A stretch of DNA of 64,000 nt from Flavobacterium hiemivividum (GTDB taxonomy: Bacteria > Bacteroidota > Bacteroidia > Flavobacteriales > Flavobacteriaceae): positions 186,001 through 250,000 of the forward strand of contig NZ_SMFO01000002.1 of NCBI RefSeq assembly GCF_004349145.1, read 5' to 3'. The notes under the pieces were generated by a model that saw only the letters and a program-made list of their open reading frames with translations, searched no databases and was not told the DNA's origin. A program made the translations under genes and the position numbers. This document shows positions 7,658-16,854 of the stretch, piece after piece (the first letter of the stretch is position 1; each line of letters starts with the position of its first letter).

Positions 7658-8734
7658 TTATGAAAGTCTGATTTTAGGGTCTAAATAGGCATAAATAATA
7701 TCGACTAGGATATTGATCGCCACAAATGTCGTTGAAATCACCAAAACTGAACCCATGATTACAGGCAGGTCTAAATTGTTCAACGCTTCTACTATTTCTT
7801 TCCCTAATCCATTCCATCCAAAAATAAATTCAACAAATACCGCTCCGGCAAGCATCGATGCAAACCATCCTGAAATTGCAGTAACCACAGGATTTAAAGA
7901 GTTCTTTAGGGCGTGTTTTCTAATGATTTGAAATTCAGAAAGGCCTTTTGCTCTTGCTGTTCGAATGTAGTCTTGACCAAATGTTTCCAATAATGAGTTT
8001 CGCATTAGCTGGATTACCACTGCCAGCGGACGGATTCCTAAAACCACTGCTGGTAAAATTATATTCTTCCATTGGATATAGCTTCCTTCTCCAAAATCAT
8101 CTACTTCATATAAACTTCCGGTCATATTCAAGTGCGTATACTTTTGCAATACAAAACCAAAAAGCCAAGCAAATAAAATCGCACTAAAAAATGACGGAAT
8201 ACTCATTCCTAATGTGCTCACAAGTGCAATTAAGCGATCAATCCAGCTATCCTTGTGAAGTGCTGAAATAATTCCTAATAGAACACCAAAAGCTATCGCA
8301 ATGATAATGGCGAACAAGGCTAATATTGCTGTGCTTGGCAAAGTATTGCCAATTATCTCTGATACTTTCTTACCACTTTTCTGGAAACTTTCCCTTAAAT
8401 AAGGAGTTTTAAGTACCACAATTGAATTCGAAAAAGTAAACAACTTTGCCGCATTGTATTTACCTTTACTCAAATAAGTATAATCTGATTCGGTTGTACT
8501 GTGCAGTGAAATAGGCGAGAGGTCGTTGAGATAATATAAGTATTGGGTCGCAATGGGTTTATCAAAACCATACTTTTTCTTGATCAATGCTAATTGCTCT
8601 GAGTTTTCATTTTGATCCAGCATCATTCTTGCGGGATCTCCAGGTAACACATTAAATAAAAAGAAAATGACTGTAATTACCCCAAAAAGAGTAAGTAGCG
8701 CATATCCGAATTTATTGAGAAAGTATTTCAGCAT
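7658..8734 (-). CDS. ABC transporter permease, DppB/OppB type, orphan
   Basis: A 358-residue inner-membrane permease of the dipeptide/oligopeptide class. The first membrane helix is followed by the VLPGDPARMML segment typical of DppB, then a variable exported loop (about 60-120) and five helices. The EAA loop that contacts the ATPase is present as RTARAKGLSEFQIIRKHALKN. No ATPase, second permease or binding protein lies nearby, so the transported compound cannot be read from context. I preferred the ATG at 8734; a TTG seven codons upstream is also open. An inverted repeat lies just upstream. Confidence 0.88.
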   Translation of the reverse strand: MLKYFLNKFGYALLTLFGVITVIFFLFNVLPGDPARMMLDQNENSEQLALIKKKYGFDKPIATQYLYYLNDLSPISLHSTTESDYTYLSKGKYNAAKLFTFSNSIVVLKTPYLRESFQKSGKKVSEIIGNTLPSTAILALFAIIIAIAFGVLLGIISALHKDSWIDRLIALVSTLGMSIPSFFSAILFAWLFGFVLQKYTHLNMTGSLYEVDDFGEGSYIQWKNIILPAVVLGIRPLAVVIQLMRNSLLETFGQDYIRTARAKGLSEFQIIRKHALKNSLNPVVTAISGWFASMLAGAVFVEFIFGWNGLGKEIVEALNNLDLPVIMGSVLVISTTFVAINILVDIIYAYLDPKIRLS

Positions 8735-8753
8735 TGTTAAATCTTCGATTGCC

Positions 8754-8810
8754 AAAAGCGAAAAGTGATTAAGTTAAACTTATGTTTTTCCTTCTTTACT
8801 TTTCGCTTTT
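8754..8810 (-). terminator. 13-bp perfect inverted repeat between the DoxX gene and the permease gene
   Basis: AAAAGCGAAAAGT at 8754-8766 pairs perfectly with ACTTTTCGCTTTT at 8798-8810 across a 31-nt loop. It starts 7 bp after the DoxX-family stop codon. The position suits a terminator of that gene, but the loop is long and the T run short, so it could instead be a processing or stability element between the two genes. Confidence 0.5.
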
Positions 8811-8817
8811 TAGTTAT

Positions 8818-9918
8818 TTATAATTTCAAATCTTCGATGTCGTTGTAATGAACTTTTTGTTTAATCGTTCCTTTTTCAAGAAGCACAATACTAGGATTAG
8901 CTCTTTCGATCGTTTTTAAAGTTATTGCATCACATTTATAGAAGTCAAATGTAAGTCCGTATGTTTTCTGGGCTTTTGCAACTTCTTCTGTACTGGAGTT
9001 CGTCATTCCTATTACTTTGTAACCTTTAGCTTTTGCTTCCTGACTTAATTTGTTCAGTTTATTCATTCCTGCTTCCTCTGAAATTGCTAAGTCATAGGTA
9101 ACAATCATCATTAATTTAGGCTCTGCTAGCAACTCATCTTTATGATCATAATCGTCTTTCATCATCGTGAAATCATGAATAGGAGGAACGTAACCTTCAG
9201 TAATTACTTTGTCTTTTCGCTCTACAAAGTTGGCTCCGTCTGGAAGATTCATTAAATCGTCAGTCGTAAACTCTTTGTCCACTCCATTTACATTATAGAT
9301 AAACAGCATCTCTACAACAGACTGTGGCGCACCTTCGGGAATTTCCATTCCTTTTTGGATATTTGCTTCTACTTTATAAGGACGAAAGTCTACTAAAGGC
9401 AAATGATTAAGTAACCAAACTGCCATCAAGATACACAAGATTATAGTTGCGTAGGTAATTGTATTTTGAATACTGTTTGCAAAAAGGGGCTTTACTAATT
9501 TTTGATTAATGAATAAAATAAGGATAAAGAATAGTAAAACGATATCCTTAGTGAAAGACTGCCAAGGTGTAAGTTTTAAAGCATCTCCGAAACAACCACA
9601 ATCTTTTACCACATCAAAATAAGCTGAATAGAATGTTAAGAATGTAAATAATACAATCATAAGGAAGAGACTTCCAATCGTGAATTTAGATTTGTATCCA
9701 ATAAGAAGCATGACGCCAAGAACCACTTCGACGATGACTAAAAATATAGCCAAGCCTAATGAAAGCGGTACTAAAAAAGGGATGTTAAAAACGGGTTCGC
9801 TAAAATATTCAGCCAGTTTATAGGAGAAACCTACTGGGTCGTTTAGTTTTATTAATCCCGAAATGATGAAAAGTAAGCCAACGAATAATCTTGAGAATTG
9901 AGTAATTATGTTTTTCAT
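8818..9918 (-). CDS. BT_3928-like DoxX/MauE-family membrane protein
   Basis: A 366-residue protein. The N-terminal part (about 1-140) is a four-helix DoxX/MauE-like membrane domain including KLNDPVGFSYKL and the redox-like DCGCFGDALKLTPWQSF segment. One more helix follows near 152-170, then a soluble exported domain of nearly 200 residues that resembles a thioredoxin-like fold without an obvious CxxC. Such architecture is common in Bacteroidota beside tpiA and TlpA-like genes. A role in thiol or quinone-linked redox work in the envelope is an inference. It starts 12 bp after the DUF1599 gene ends. Confidence 0.82.
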   Translation of the reverse strand: MKNIITQFSRLFVGLLFIISGLIKLNDPVGFSYKLAEYFSEPVFNIPFLVPLSLGLAIFLVIVEVVLGVMLLIGYKSKFTIGSLFLMIVLFTFLTFYSAYFDVVKDCGCFGDALKLTPWQSFTKDIVLLFFILILFINQKLVKPLFANSIQNTITYATIILCILMAVWLLNHLPLVDFRPYKVEANIQKGMEIPEGAPQSVVEMLFIYNVNGVDKEFTTDDLMNLPDGANFVERKDKVITEGYVPPIHDFTMMKDDYDHKDELLAEPKLMMIVTYDLAISEEAGMNKLNKLSQEAKAKGYKVIGMTNSSTEEVAKAQKTYGLTFDFYKCDAITLKTIERANPSIVLLEKGTIKQKVHYNDIEDLKL

Positions 9919-9930
9919 TTTATCTACTAT

Positions 9931-10473
9931 TTATTTACCAAAATTCATTAATATTAGTGCAAAAATGGAATAGTTAATCATGTCTTGATAATTTGCATCA
10001 ATACCTTCTGACACGATTGTTTTTCCTTTGTTATCTTCGATTTGTTTTACGCGAAGTAGTTTTTGTAAAATCAGGTCTGTTAAAGAACTTACCCGCATTT
10101 CGCGCCATGCTTCGCCATAATCATGGTTTTTGTTTTCCATTAATTCTTTGGTGAGTTGGACTTTAGCATCATATAAAGCAGTTGCTTTTTCGACATTTAA
10201 ATCTGGCTGCTCTACAACTCCTAATTCCAATTGGATTAGCGCCATTATAGAATAATTAATGATCCCGATGAATTCTCCGGTTTCGTCTTCGTTTACTTTT
10301 CGAACTTCATTTTCCTGTAAACTTCTTATTCTTTGTGCTTTGATGAAGATTTGATCCGTTAAAGAAGGCAATCGCAAGATGCGCCAAGCACTTCCATAAT
10401 CGGTCATTTTATTGATAAATAGCGAACGACAAATCGCAATTACGTTATCGTATTCTTGAGAAGTATTCTTCAT
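9931..10473 (-). CDS. DUF1599 domain protein with two internal repeats
   Basis: A 180-residue cytosolic protein, uncharacterised. It is built from two copies of one unit: residues about 25-90 (MTDYGSAWRILRLPSLTDQI then INYSIMALIQLELG) and about 115-180 (NHDYGEAWREMRVSSLTDLI then INYSIFALILMNFG). Each unit has a DYGxAWRxxRxxSLTD core and a closing INYSI helix. DUF1599 has been linked by comparative genomics to nucleotide metabolism or modification, which I cannot test here. The start at 10473 begins the conserved part; 57 open codons upstream look non-coding. It is divergent from folP and probably heads the unit with the DoxX gene. Confidence 0.85.
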   Translation of the reverse strand: MKNTSQEYDNVIAICRSLFINKMTDYGSAWRILRLPSLTDQIFIKAQRIRSLQENEVRKVNEDETGEFIGIINYSIMALIQLELGVVEQPDLNVEKATALYDAKVQLTKELMENKNHDYGEAWREMRVSSLTDLILQKLLRVKQIEDNKGKTIVSEGIDANYQDMINYSIFALILMNFGK

Positions 10474-10637
10474 TATTGATGTATATTTGTCTAAAATTTC
10501 CTCAAAAATAGGGATTAATTTTAAAAGGTTTAAAGTTTCAGGTTTAAAGTTAATGGAATTGTTGAGTTTTGTAATTAAACAACTTTGATCATGAAAAATA
10601 TAAACCTTAAACAAGGAGAAGCTTAAACAAAGAAAAA

Positions 10638-11462
10638 ATGACAATCAACTGTAAAGGACGACTTATCGATTTATCAATTCCCAAAATTATGGGAATTTTG
10701 AATGTAACGCCAAATTCATTTTTTGATGGTGGAAAGTACAATGATGAAAGTGAATTGCTGACTCAAGTTGGGAAAATGTTAAGCGATGGAGCTACTTTTA
10801 TTGACATTGGAGCGTACTCCAGTAGACCTAGTGCTGAATTCGTTTCAGAGGAAGAGGAGTTGGATAGAATAATTCCAGCAGTTCAATTAATCTTAAAACA
10901 TTTTCCAGATGCCTTACTTTCGATCGATACATTTAGAAGTGAAGTAGCCAAAGCTTGTATAGAAAATGGTGCAGCCATTATAAATGATATTTCGGCTGGA
11001 AATCTGGATGAATCGATGTTTGATGTTATAGCTAAATATAAAGTTCCTTATATTATGATGCACATGCGTGGCACGCCACAAACGATGCAAAGCATGACTA
11101 ATTATGAAGATATTGTCAAAGAAATGCTGTTTTATTTTTCAGAAAAAGTGAATAAAGCAAGGAGTTTAGGTATTAGTGATTTAATTATTGATCCCGGATT
11201 TGGCTTTGCTAAAACGCTAGATCAGAACTATGAAGTACTGCGAAAAACGGAATTATTTCAGCTTTTAGAATTACCTTTATTAGTTGGTATATCTAGAAAA
11301 TCGATGATTTATAAGTCGCTTAATAGCAGTGCAAAAGAAGCGTTGAACGGAACTACAGTTTTAAATACAATTGCCTTAACCAAAGGAGCCGGTATTCTTC
11401 GTGTTCACGATGTAAAGGAAGCGGTTGAATGTGTTCAACTTTGGAGTAAAATTAATTTATAA
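10638..11462 (+). CDS. folP: dihydropteroate synthase
   Basis: Joins p-aminobenzoate to dihydropterin pyrophosphate in folate synthesis; it is the sulfonamide target. The 274-residue TIM barrel is complete: GILNVTPNSFFDGG near residue 20, DIGAYSSRP, SIDTFR, NDISAG, MHMRGTPQTM, IDPGFGFAK, GISRKS and the closing RVHDV. These are the pterin- and sulfonamide-contact loops of the family in order. It is transcribed away from the DUF1599 gene with about 165 bp between them, and is followed 40 bp later by a lipoprotein gene. Confidence 0.97.
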   Translation: MTINCKGRLIDLSIPKIMGILNVTPNSFFDGGKYNDESELLTQVGKMLSDGATFIDIGAYSSRPSAEFVSEEEELDRIIPAVQLILKHFPDALLSIDTFRSEVAKACIENGAAIINDISAGNLDESMFDVIAKYKVPYIMMHMRGTPQTMQSMTNYEDIVKEMLFYFSEKVNKARSLGISDLIIDPGFGFAKTLDQNYEVLRKTELFQLLELPLLVGISRKSMIYKSLNSSAKEALNGTTVLNTIALTKGAGILRVHDVKEAVECVQLWSKINL

Positions 11463-11502
11463 ATAGGGAATAAAAATTCAGAATTCCTTTTAATACATAC
11501 AG

Positions 11503-12138
11503 ATGAAATATTTAAGTTTAGTTATTCTTTTTCTTTTGCTGTCCTGCGGAAATAAAGAAGATATATTATTGCCAAAATCGAATGTGACCATGGTGTCTAA
11601 TGTGTTAGATCATTCACCCATTTATATTTTTTTTAGAACAAACGGCAACGATACTTTGGCGGAAGTCAACAGAAAAAATAGCATTATTACAACCAATTGG
11701 ATTTTTAATATAGACAAGCGGCTGCCTTTAAGACTCGTGATTCCAGAAGTGATAAAACTGCAAGAAAAAAAGCGAACTGAGAAATCGCATGTAAATGAAA
11801 AAGCCGAGAATTATTATTCTTATGCGGATAGTATTGGTAAGAATATGGCTTTTATTCCCTTTACAAAAGTGTTTTATAAACTGGAGCCTACAGTATCAAG
11901 TGCGCTAGTAATTTACTTTTATAAAGATAAGATTACGGTTAATAATACTGTAGTTGCTAAAGCCGAATTACAAGAATATTTGAATAATATTCAAGTAGAA
12001 AGTGACATGCCAGTTGTATTATACTTTGATAAAAATAGTAGTTATGGTTCTTATATTCAAAATAAGGTTTTTATAAAAAGCATTAAATTAAATAATAAAG
12101 GTTTGAGTTTTGATGAAAATCAAGAGTATCTATTTTAA
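11503..12138 (+). CDS. hypothetical lipoprotein
   Basis: A 211-residue exported protein with a lipoprotein signal peptide ending at Cys15 (LLLSCGNK). No named domain is recognised. The C-terminal half has an alternating beta/alpha look (VIYFYKDKITVNN, then VVLYFDKNSSYGSYIQ, then VFIKSIKLNNKG) faintly like the periplasmic domain of ExbD/TolR, too weak to use as a name. It lies 40 bp after folP on the same strand and could be co-transcribed with it; a link to folate is not suggested by the sequence. Confidence 0.7.
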   Translation: MKYLSLVILFLLLSCGNKEDILLPKSNVTMVSNVLDHSPIYIFFRTNGNDTLAEVNRKNSIITTNWIFNIDKRLPLRLVIPEVIKLQEKKRTEKSHVNEKAENYYSYADSIGKNMAFIPFTKVFYKLEPTVSSALVIYFYKDKITVNNTVVAKAELQEYLNNIQVESDMPVVLYFDKNSSYGSYIQNKVFIKSIKLNNKGLSFDENQEYLF

Positions 12139-12183
12139 TAAACACAAAAGCTGAACACTAAAAACTGATTACTGAATACTTTT

Positions 12184-12657
12184 TTATTGGTGATGATAAG
12201 GTTCATTCTTCAAAATCGTAAACCCGCGATACAATTGTTCTATGAAAAATAAGCGCACCATTTGGTGAGAAAATGTCATTAGCGAAAGCGATATTTTGCC
12301 TTGAGCTTTAGCATAAACCGTGTCTGAAAAACCATAAGGTCCACCAATTACAAATACTAAAGTTTTTACGCCAGAATTCATTTTCTTTTGTAGTTCTTCA
12401 GAGAAACTTACGCTGGAGAAATTCTTCCCATTTTCATCTAATAAAATTAATTGGTCAGTGGTGGATATTTTGGCTAGAATCAATTCGCCTTCTTTCTCTT
12501 TTTGTTGGCTTTCAGATAAGTTTTTTACATTTTTTATATCTGGTATAATTTCTAAATCAAATTTGATATAAAAAGACAAACGCTTGGTATAATCATCAAT
12601 CAAAGACTGTAATGCTTTATTATCGGTTTTGCCAATGGCGATTAGTTTGATATTCAT
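12184..12657 (-). CDS. rlmH: 23S rRNA (pseudouridine1915-N3)-methyltransferase
   Basis: Methylates N3 of pseudouridine 1915 in helix 69 of 23S rRNA using SAM. The 157-residue SPOUT protein is full length. The SAM-binding trefoil knot is visible in the C-terminal half: FVIGGPYGFS, then SLSLMTFSHQMVRLFFIEQLYRG and the closing EPYHHQ, all hallmark RlmH segments. It starts 6 bp before the adenosine deaminase gene ends upstream on the same strand, so the two are read together. Confidence 0.96.
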   Translation of the reverse strand: MNIKLIAIGKTDNKALQSLIDDYTKRLSFYIKFDLEIIPDIKNVKNLSESQQKEKEGELILAKISTTDQLILLDENGKNFSSVSFSEELQKKMNSGVKTLVFVIGGPYGFSDTVYAKAQGKISLSLMTFSHQMVRLFFIEQLYRGFTILKNEPYHHQ

Positions 12658-12663
12658 TTTAGT

Positions 12664-14082
12664 CTATTTTAAAGGAAAATTAGCTTCGAAAGTCTTGAAA
12701 CGAGTATCTAAGTCCTTTGTTAATTGTTTTTTCAGCTTTTCGTCCTGAATAAAGCTGAAGTTTATACTGTTGTACACATATTGCTTAATATCAGGATAGG
12801 AAATGTCTTTGTATCTTTTGGCTAATAGAACATACTGCTCGGTCATATTTGTTCGTAGTATTCCAGCATCATCAGTACTAATTACGATGGGAACTCCAAA
12901 ATTTCTGTACAATGATATAGGATGGCGGTTTTCCTTGACTTTCAATATGAATTCATTACTCACTAAATTGATTTCGATAACAATCTTGTTTTTTGCCATA
13001 TAGCGCAACAACTCGTACGATTTTGCTTCATATGCCACATCAACACCGTGCCCAATACGATTGGCTCCAGCGGTGTAAACAGCATCGCTAATATGCCAAG
13101 TTAGATCTTCAGGTTGAACTAGTCCAAGAGTAAGCTCGCCAGCATGCATTGAGTATTTTACATTTGGGTACTGAGAATGGCAGTAATTAAACATTACCAT
13201 ATGCAACCAATAATCTTTCATGGATGTTTCTCCATCCTCTGGAGAAACTATATTAACGCCAGCCATAAGCGCGCTCTTGTCTGCTGAGATAAAAGCGACC
13301 ACTAAATTTTTAAACAAATCAACAGGTTCCATAAAGCGCAATACAAAATTTTGATAGCGCATCGTGAAACGCTGATCATCAATTTTTAAATCATTGTGCA
13401 TTTTTTCCACAAAGTTAGAATTGAAAGTGCTAGCGTCTTTAGCAGCATCTCTTTCTAACATTTTCTTATACAAAATATCGAGTAGCGCTTTTACTCCTTT
13501 TTCGTCTCTTTTAATTGCTAATTGTCTTAATTGCTTATTAAAATCACTTAGATCTTCAGTCTTTATATTAGAAGGAATGGTAGATAATTGCGTTTCGATA
13601 TAACTTACATTTTCTGAAATAGCTCTATTTTTTAGTTCCAATAAACCTTCGCCAAAATGACCTGTAATCGCTGGGCTAAATTTATCAAAAGACTCAAAAA
13701 ATAATTTGTCAGATGGGTAGCTAACATAGTTATAATCTTTTACAGACCATTTTTCCATTATTTTTTGTTTGTAAATATCTAGTTCGCCACGACCTTTAAT
13801 AGCAGAGAATTGTTCCCAGTTTCCAGTGGCAGGTTTTTCTTTAAGCACCTGCATGGTTGCGGTATTGAGGTAGAAATCATCGGCAATAGCATCTTCTAAA
13901 ATAGGCTCGGCATAAATAGAACCACTAAAATGATGGTGTAAATCGCCTCCTTTTGGCATTTGAGAAAAGAATGCAGTTAACTGCGCTTCATTGTCTCTGA
14001 TTTTTTCTAAATATTGACTTGGAGACTGCGCATACCCAAAGTTTAGTATTGCAGAAAAAAGGATTGTATAAATTAATTTCAT
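12664..14082 (-). CDS. secreted adenosine deaminase (ADGF/ADA2-like)
   Basis: Deaminates adenosine to inosine, here outside the cytoplasm. The 472-residue protein begins with a Sec signal peptide ending near Gln19 (GYAQS). The metal and catalytic residues of the adenosine deaminase superfamily are present: DLHHHFSGS (His49 and His51), MHAGE, RIGHG and STDDAG. An insertion of about 100 residues between the first two motifs is typical of the longer growth-factor type rather than the 340-residue cytosolic enzyme. It is read with rlmH, 6 bp apart. With the exported nucleotidase halves in this window it suggests extracellular purine salvage. Confidence 0.9.
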   Translation of the reverse strand: MKLIYTILFSAILNFGYAQSPSQYLEKIRDNEAQLTAFFSQMPKGGDLHHHFSGSIYAEPILEDAIADDFYLNTATMQVLKEKPATGNWEQFSAIKGRGELDIYKQKIMEKWSVKDYNYVSYPSDKLFFESFDKFSPAITGHFGEGLLELKNRAISENVSYIETQLSTIPSNIKTEDLSDFNKQLRQLAIKRDEKGVKALLDILYKKMLERDAAKDASTFNSNFVEKMHNDLKIDDQRFTMRYQNFVLRFMEPVDLFKNLVVAFISADKSALMAGVNIVSPEDGETSMKDYWLHMVMFNYCHSQYPNVKYSMHAGELTLGLVQPEDLTWHISDAVYTAGANRIGHGVDVAYEAKSYELLRYMAKNKIVIEINLVSNEFILKVKENRHPISLYRNFGVPIVISTDDAGILRTNMTEQYVLLAKRYKDISYPDIKQYVYNSINFSFIQDEKLKKQLTKDLDTRFKTFEANFPLK

Positions 14083-14419
14083 AGTAGCGGTTTCTATTGC
14101 CCGACGGCTATCGGTAATTGTCCATTAGCGGAATTTATTTTGAATTGCAGAATCCGTAAATAGGTGTTATTTTTTCGATTCTAAGCATGCAGTTCAGAAT
14201 AAATTGGAGGCAAATATAGGTGATAAAGCGAATAAAAAAAATAGTCGCAATAATTACTCATTATTCAGCTTGATATTAAACGGAGTAGTACATTTATTTT
14301 TTGAATAGTAAAATTAGCTGTATTTTGATTGTTGATCGAAAGGGAGGTTGTTTTTTAATTTTTAGCTTGTTAGTAAGGCATATAGAGATTCGGTTAAGAA
14401 TAATAAAAATTGTGTTTTA
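14083..14419. other. 337-bp gene-free stretch upstream of the adenosine deaminase gene
   Basis: No open frame of note. It contains a short CCGA...TCGG palindrome at 14101-14114 and, on the minus strand, a TATATTTG box at 14211-14218, about 130 nt before the adenosine deaminase ATG. That box is the best promoter candidate and would leave a long leader containing the palindrome. Confidence 0.45.
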
Positions 14420-15682
14420 CTATAATTGTTTGGTAAATAAACTCGCGCTCTTCAATTGATTAATATCATCTTCAAAGTCATTTGATATTACTGCCCTTTC
14501 AAATGACTGATAGGAGTGATGTAAAGCGGCTTTTTTTATAGCAAAATTATCGATGGCGTATAAACTGGTGTAGGCTTTTTGCAGACGCAGTGTTACTTCG
14601 ATATTTGCGGCACCGTCTCTTGCAATGGGTCTAAAGGCATCTTCAAATAAATCACTAATAACAATTTCGGGAACTGCAATTCGATCGAATGTTATCTTTT
14701 TTTCGACAGTAGTAGTACTAGCATTATTCCAAAGCGAAAATAATCTTACATGACTGCCAATAATTTGAATAGCAGTACCCGGATCGTTAATTCCAGGAGA
14801 TAAAGCTCTACTCGCTATTTCAGTTAAAGTAATGAGTCCAAAACGAGGATCTTCGTCAAAATATCGGATGTGACCCATTGTAAATGCATTTATCAATTCG
14901 CTAAAATCATCTACCACAACAGGATTACTTTGCGGGCTAATGTAAAATAAAGGCTTGTCTAAGGCGACAAAGCTACCTTGAATTGCATTTATGGTAATCA
15001 AAACATCTAATTTTTCAGCGATTTCCTGTAGTCTAGACATATTAATCTGCTGTACATAGCCACTTGTTTCGCAAAATACAGCAAGACCTTTTACAGTGGA
15101 AGGGTTAACGGCAATACCGCCTAAATTAGGTAATTTCAGTCTGTTTTTTATGGCGTTGAAGGCAGCATTCTCGACTAATTTGATGGTGTGACCCATACGG
15201 CCCAATTTAGAAATGCGCTCCACCCATCTTAAAAAAGTAAGTATAACTAAGGTGAAAAACAGTAGTGTGAATACCAATAAGGTAAAATGACCAGCTGTGC
15301 CATAATAGCCGTTTTTTAGCGCGACCATTGCAACTATACTATATATAAAAGCGCCTATAAAAACCGAAAGAGCATTTTGAGAAACATCATCGGCAATTAT
15401 TAATTTAAAGGACCGAGGAGTTGCAATGCTGCTCGCCGCCGAAAATGCGGAAATCATTGATCCCACTGCGAAAATAGCAATTACTAACATGCTAGCCGAA
15501 ATGGTGTTTAGCAAATCCCCTAAAGACTCCGATTTAATTTCGGGAACTATTTCATGAATAGATGTAGCATCAGCTAATTTTGCTATTAAAGCACCTAATA
15601 TCGAAACAACACAAAAAATGAATGGTCTAAACCATAGTTTTTCTCTGAGTCGATTAATAGCAAAGAGTATGTTTTTTCTCAT
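14420..15682 (-). CDS. DUF2254 family membrane protein
   Basis: A 420-residue inner-membrane protein of unknown function. The N-terminal 150 residues hold about four hydrophobic helices and the DUF2254 hallmark SMISAFSAASSIATPRSFK. The remaining 270 residues are soluble and include GHTIKLVENAA and FGLITLTEIASRALSPGINDPGTA, the family's most conserved stretch. The length is normal and both halves are intact. It is separated from its neighbours by more than 100 bp on both sides, so it is probably monocistronic. No function is claimed. Confidence 0.88.
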   Translation of the reverse strand: MRKNILFAINRLREKLWFRPFIFCVVSILGALIAKLADATSIHEIVPEIKSESLGDLLNTISASMLVIAIFAVGSMISAFSAASSIATPRSFKLIIADDVSQNALSVFIGAFIYSIVAMVALKNGYYGTAGHFTLLVFTLLFFTLVILTFLRWVERISKLGRMGHTIKLVENAAFNAIKNRLKLPNLGGIAVNPSTVKGLAVFCETSGYVQQINMSRLQEIAEKLDVLITINAIQGSFVALDKPLFYISPQSNPVVVDDFSELINAFTMGHIRYFDEDPRFGLITLTEIASRALSPGINDPGTAIQIIGSHVRLFSLWNNASTTTVEKKITFDRIAVPEIVISDLFEDAFRPIARDGAANIEVTLRLQKAYTSLYAIDNFAIKKAALHHSYQSFERAVISNDFEDDINQLKSASLFTKQL

Positions 15683-15789
15683 GAGATTTCAATTTATACT
15701 AAATTAAGGATATAATTTTAAAAGTAACTTAGATGGTAGATGGATGTCTAACATAGTAGTTCTAAAGTATATTTTAAAAAGAGGTAAAT

Positions 15790-16854
15790 TTAACGAGGGC
15801 TTCCATTTAATCCTGCTTGAATTTTTTCATCAGCTAATGCTTTGTTCTCGCTATCAGCTTCCATTTTATCAGCTTCATCTTCTCTTGAAATAATAAGGCT
15901 GATACTTATAGGGAAATGATCAGAGTCAATTGTTTTTTCAACTTTCATGTCGACGAGTCTAAAATGGCTGCTTAAAAAGTAATGATCCAGTGGCCATCGC
16001 AATAATAGCTGCTTTGCGTTAAAAGTACTATACATGCCGCGTCCACGTCGAGGATCCATTAATTCGCTAGTTTTTAAGAATAATTCGGTAGTGTAACTCC
16101 AGGCCACATCATTCATATCGCCTATAACAATACAGGGATCTTTATACTCTTTTGCCATTTTTCCAATTAATAGAATTTCGGCATCTCGGTCGGTACTATA
16201 TTTGTTTTCTTGGGGTACCGGTGGTGTGGGATGCAGACCATAGATTCTTACATTTTGGTTGTCGTATTCTACGTCCACAATAATAGAGGGGATTTCCTTA
16301 TCAATAAGGAAATTGATTTTCTGTTTTTTTAATGGTAATTTGCTGTAAAATAGTAAGCCATAAGTGTTTTCTTGTGGTATTTCTAAGTAGTAAGGATATT
16401 CTTCTCGAAGTCCTATTACCGCTTCTAGCCATTTTTGATCGGTTTCTACTAAGAATATTATATCTGGATTTCTCTTTTCTATCAATGCAAGAAGTTTTGA
16501 ATAACTGGTATTGTATTGGTAAACATTAGAAACAAGTATGTTTATAGTATCTTGGTTGGGTGCTTTTACACGGTCAATCATTGTTCTTCCCAGAAACGTA
16601 AACGGAAGTATAACATAGAAAAGATGGATGAACGTAACGCCTAGAAAAACAATGATGCACCAATCTATTGTCAGTAGAGTGTCTCTAAACAATAACAACC
16701 AGGCTGCAATAAGAAAGCCAATGATTACAAACTTTTGTAATCGAGGGTAATCAAAAACACGAAAAACCCAAAAATCTTTTTTTATTAATGGCAATAGTAC
16801 CATAAGTATAACCAAAAAGGAAAAGAAATAGAGTGAAATCTTTAATATTGTCAT
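15790..16854 (-). CDS. membrane-anchored endonuclease/exonuclease/phosphatase family protein
   Basis: A 354-residue protein with three N-terminal membrane helices (about 5-85) followed by an EEP-fold hydrolase domain. The active-site set of the PF03372 family is visible: LVSNVYQYN, the metal-ligand Glu in IIFLVETDQ, YGLHPTPP, the catalytic GDMND and the closing DSDHFPI. The domain faces away from the membrane, most likely on the exported side. The substrate could be a nucleotide, phosphodiester or lipid phosphate and cannot be decided here. The C-terminal 35 residues are charged and low in complexity. Confidence 0.88.
   Translation of the reverse strand: MTILKISLYFFSFLVILMVLLPLIKKDFWVFRVFDYPRLQKFVIIGFLIAAWLLLFRDTLLTIDWCIIVFLGVTFIHLFYVILPFTFLGRTMIDRVKAPNQDTINILVSNVYQYNTSYSKLLALIEKRNPDIIFLVETDQKWLEAVIGLREEYPYYLEIPQENTYGLLFYSKLPLKKQKINFLIDKEIPSIIVDVEYDNQNVRIYGLHPTPPVPQENKYSTDRDAEILLIGKMAKEYKDPCIVIGDMNDVAWSYTTELFLKTSELMDPRRGRGMYSTFNAKQLLLRWPLDHYFLSSHFRLVDMKVEKTIDSDHFPISISLIISREDEADKMEADSENKALADEKIQAGLNGSPR

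Noticed and set aside
10474-10644. N-terminal extension of 57 codons on the DUF1599 gene
   Set aside because: The residues are unlike the family and the region is the divergent folP promoter area.
11503-12138. ExbD/TolR-like periplasmic protein
   Set aside because: Only a vague resemblance in the C-terminal part and no N-terminal membrane helix of that family; it has a lipoprotein signal instead.
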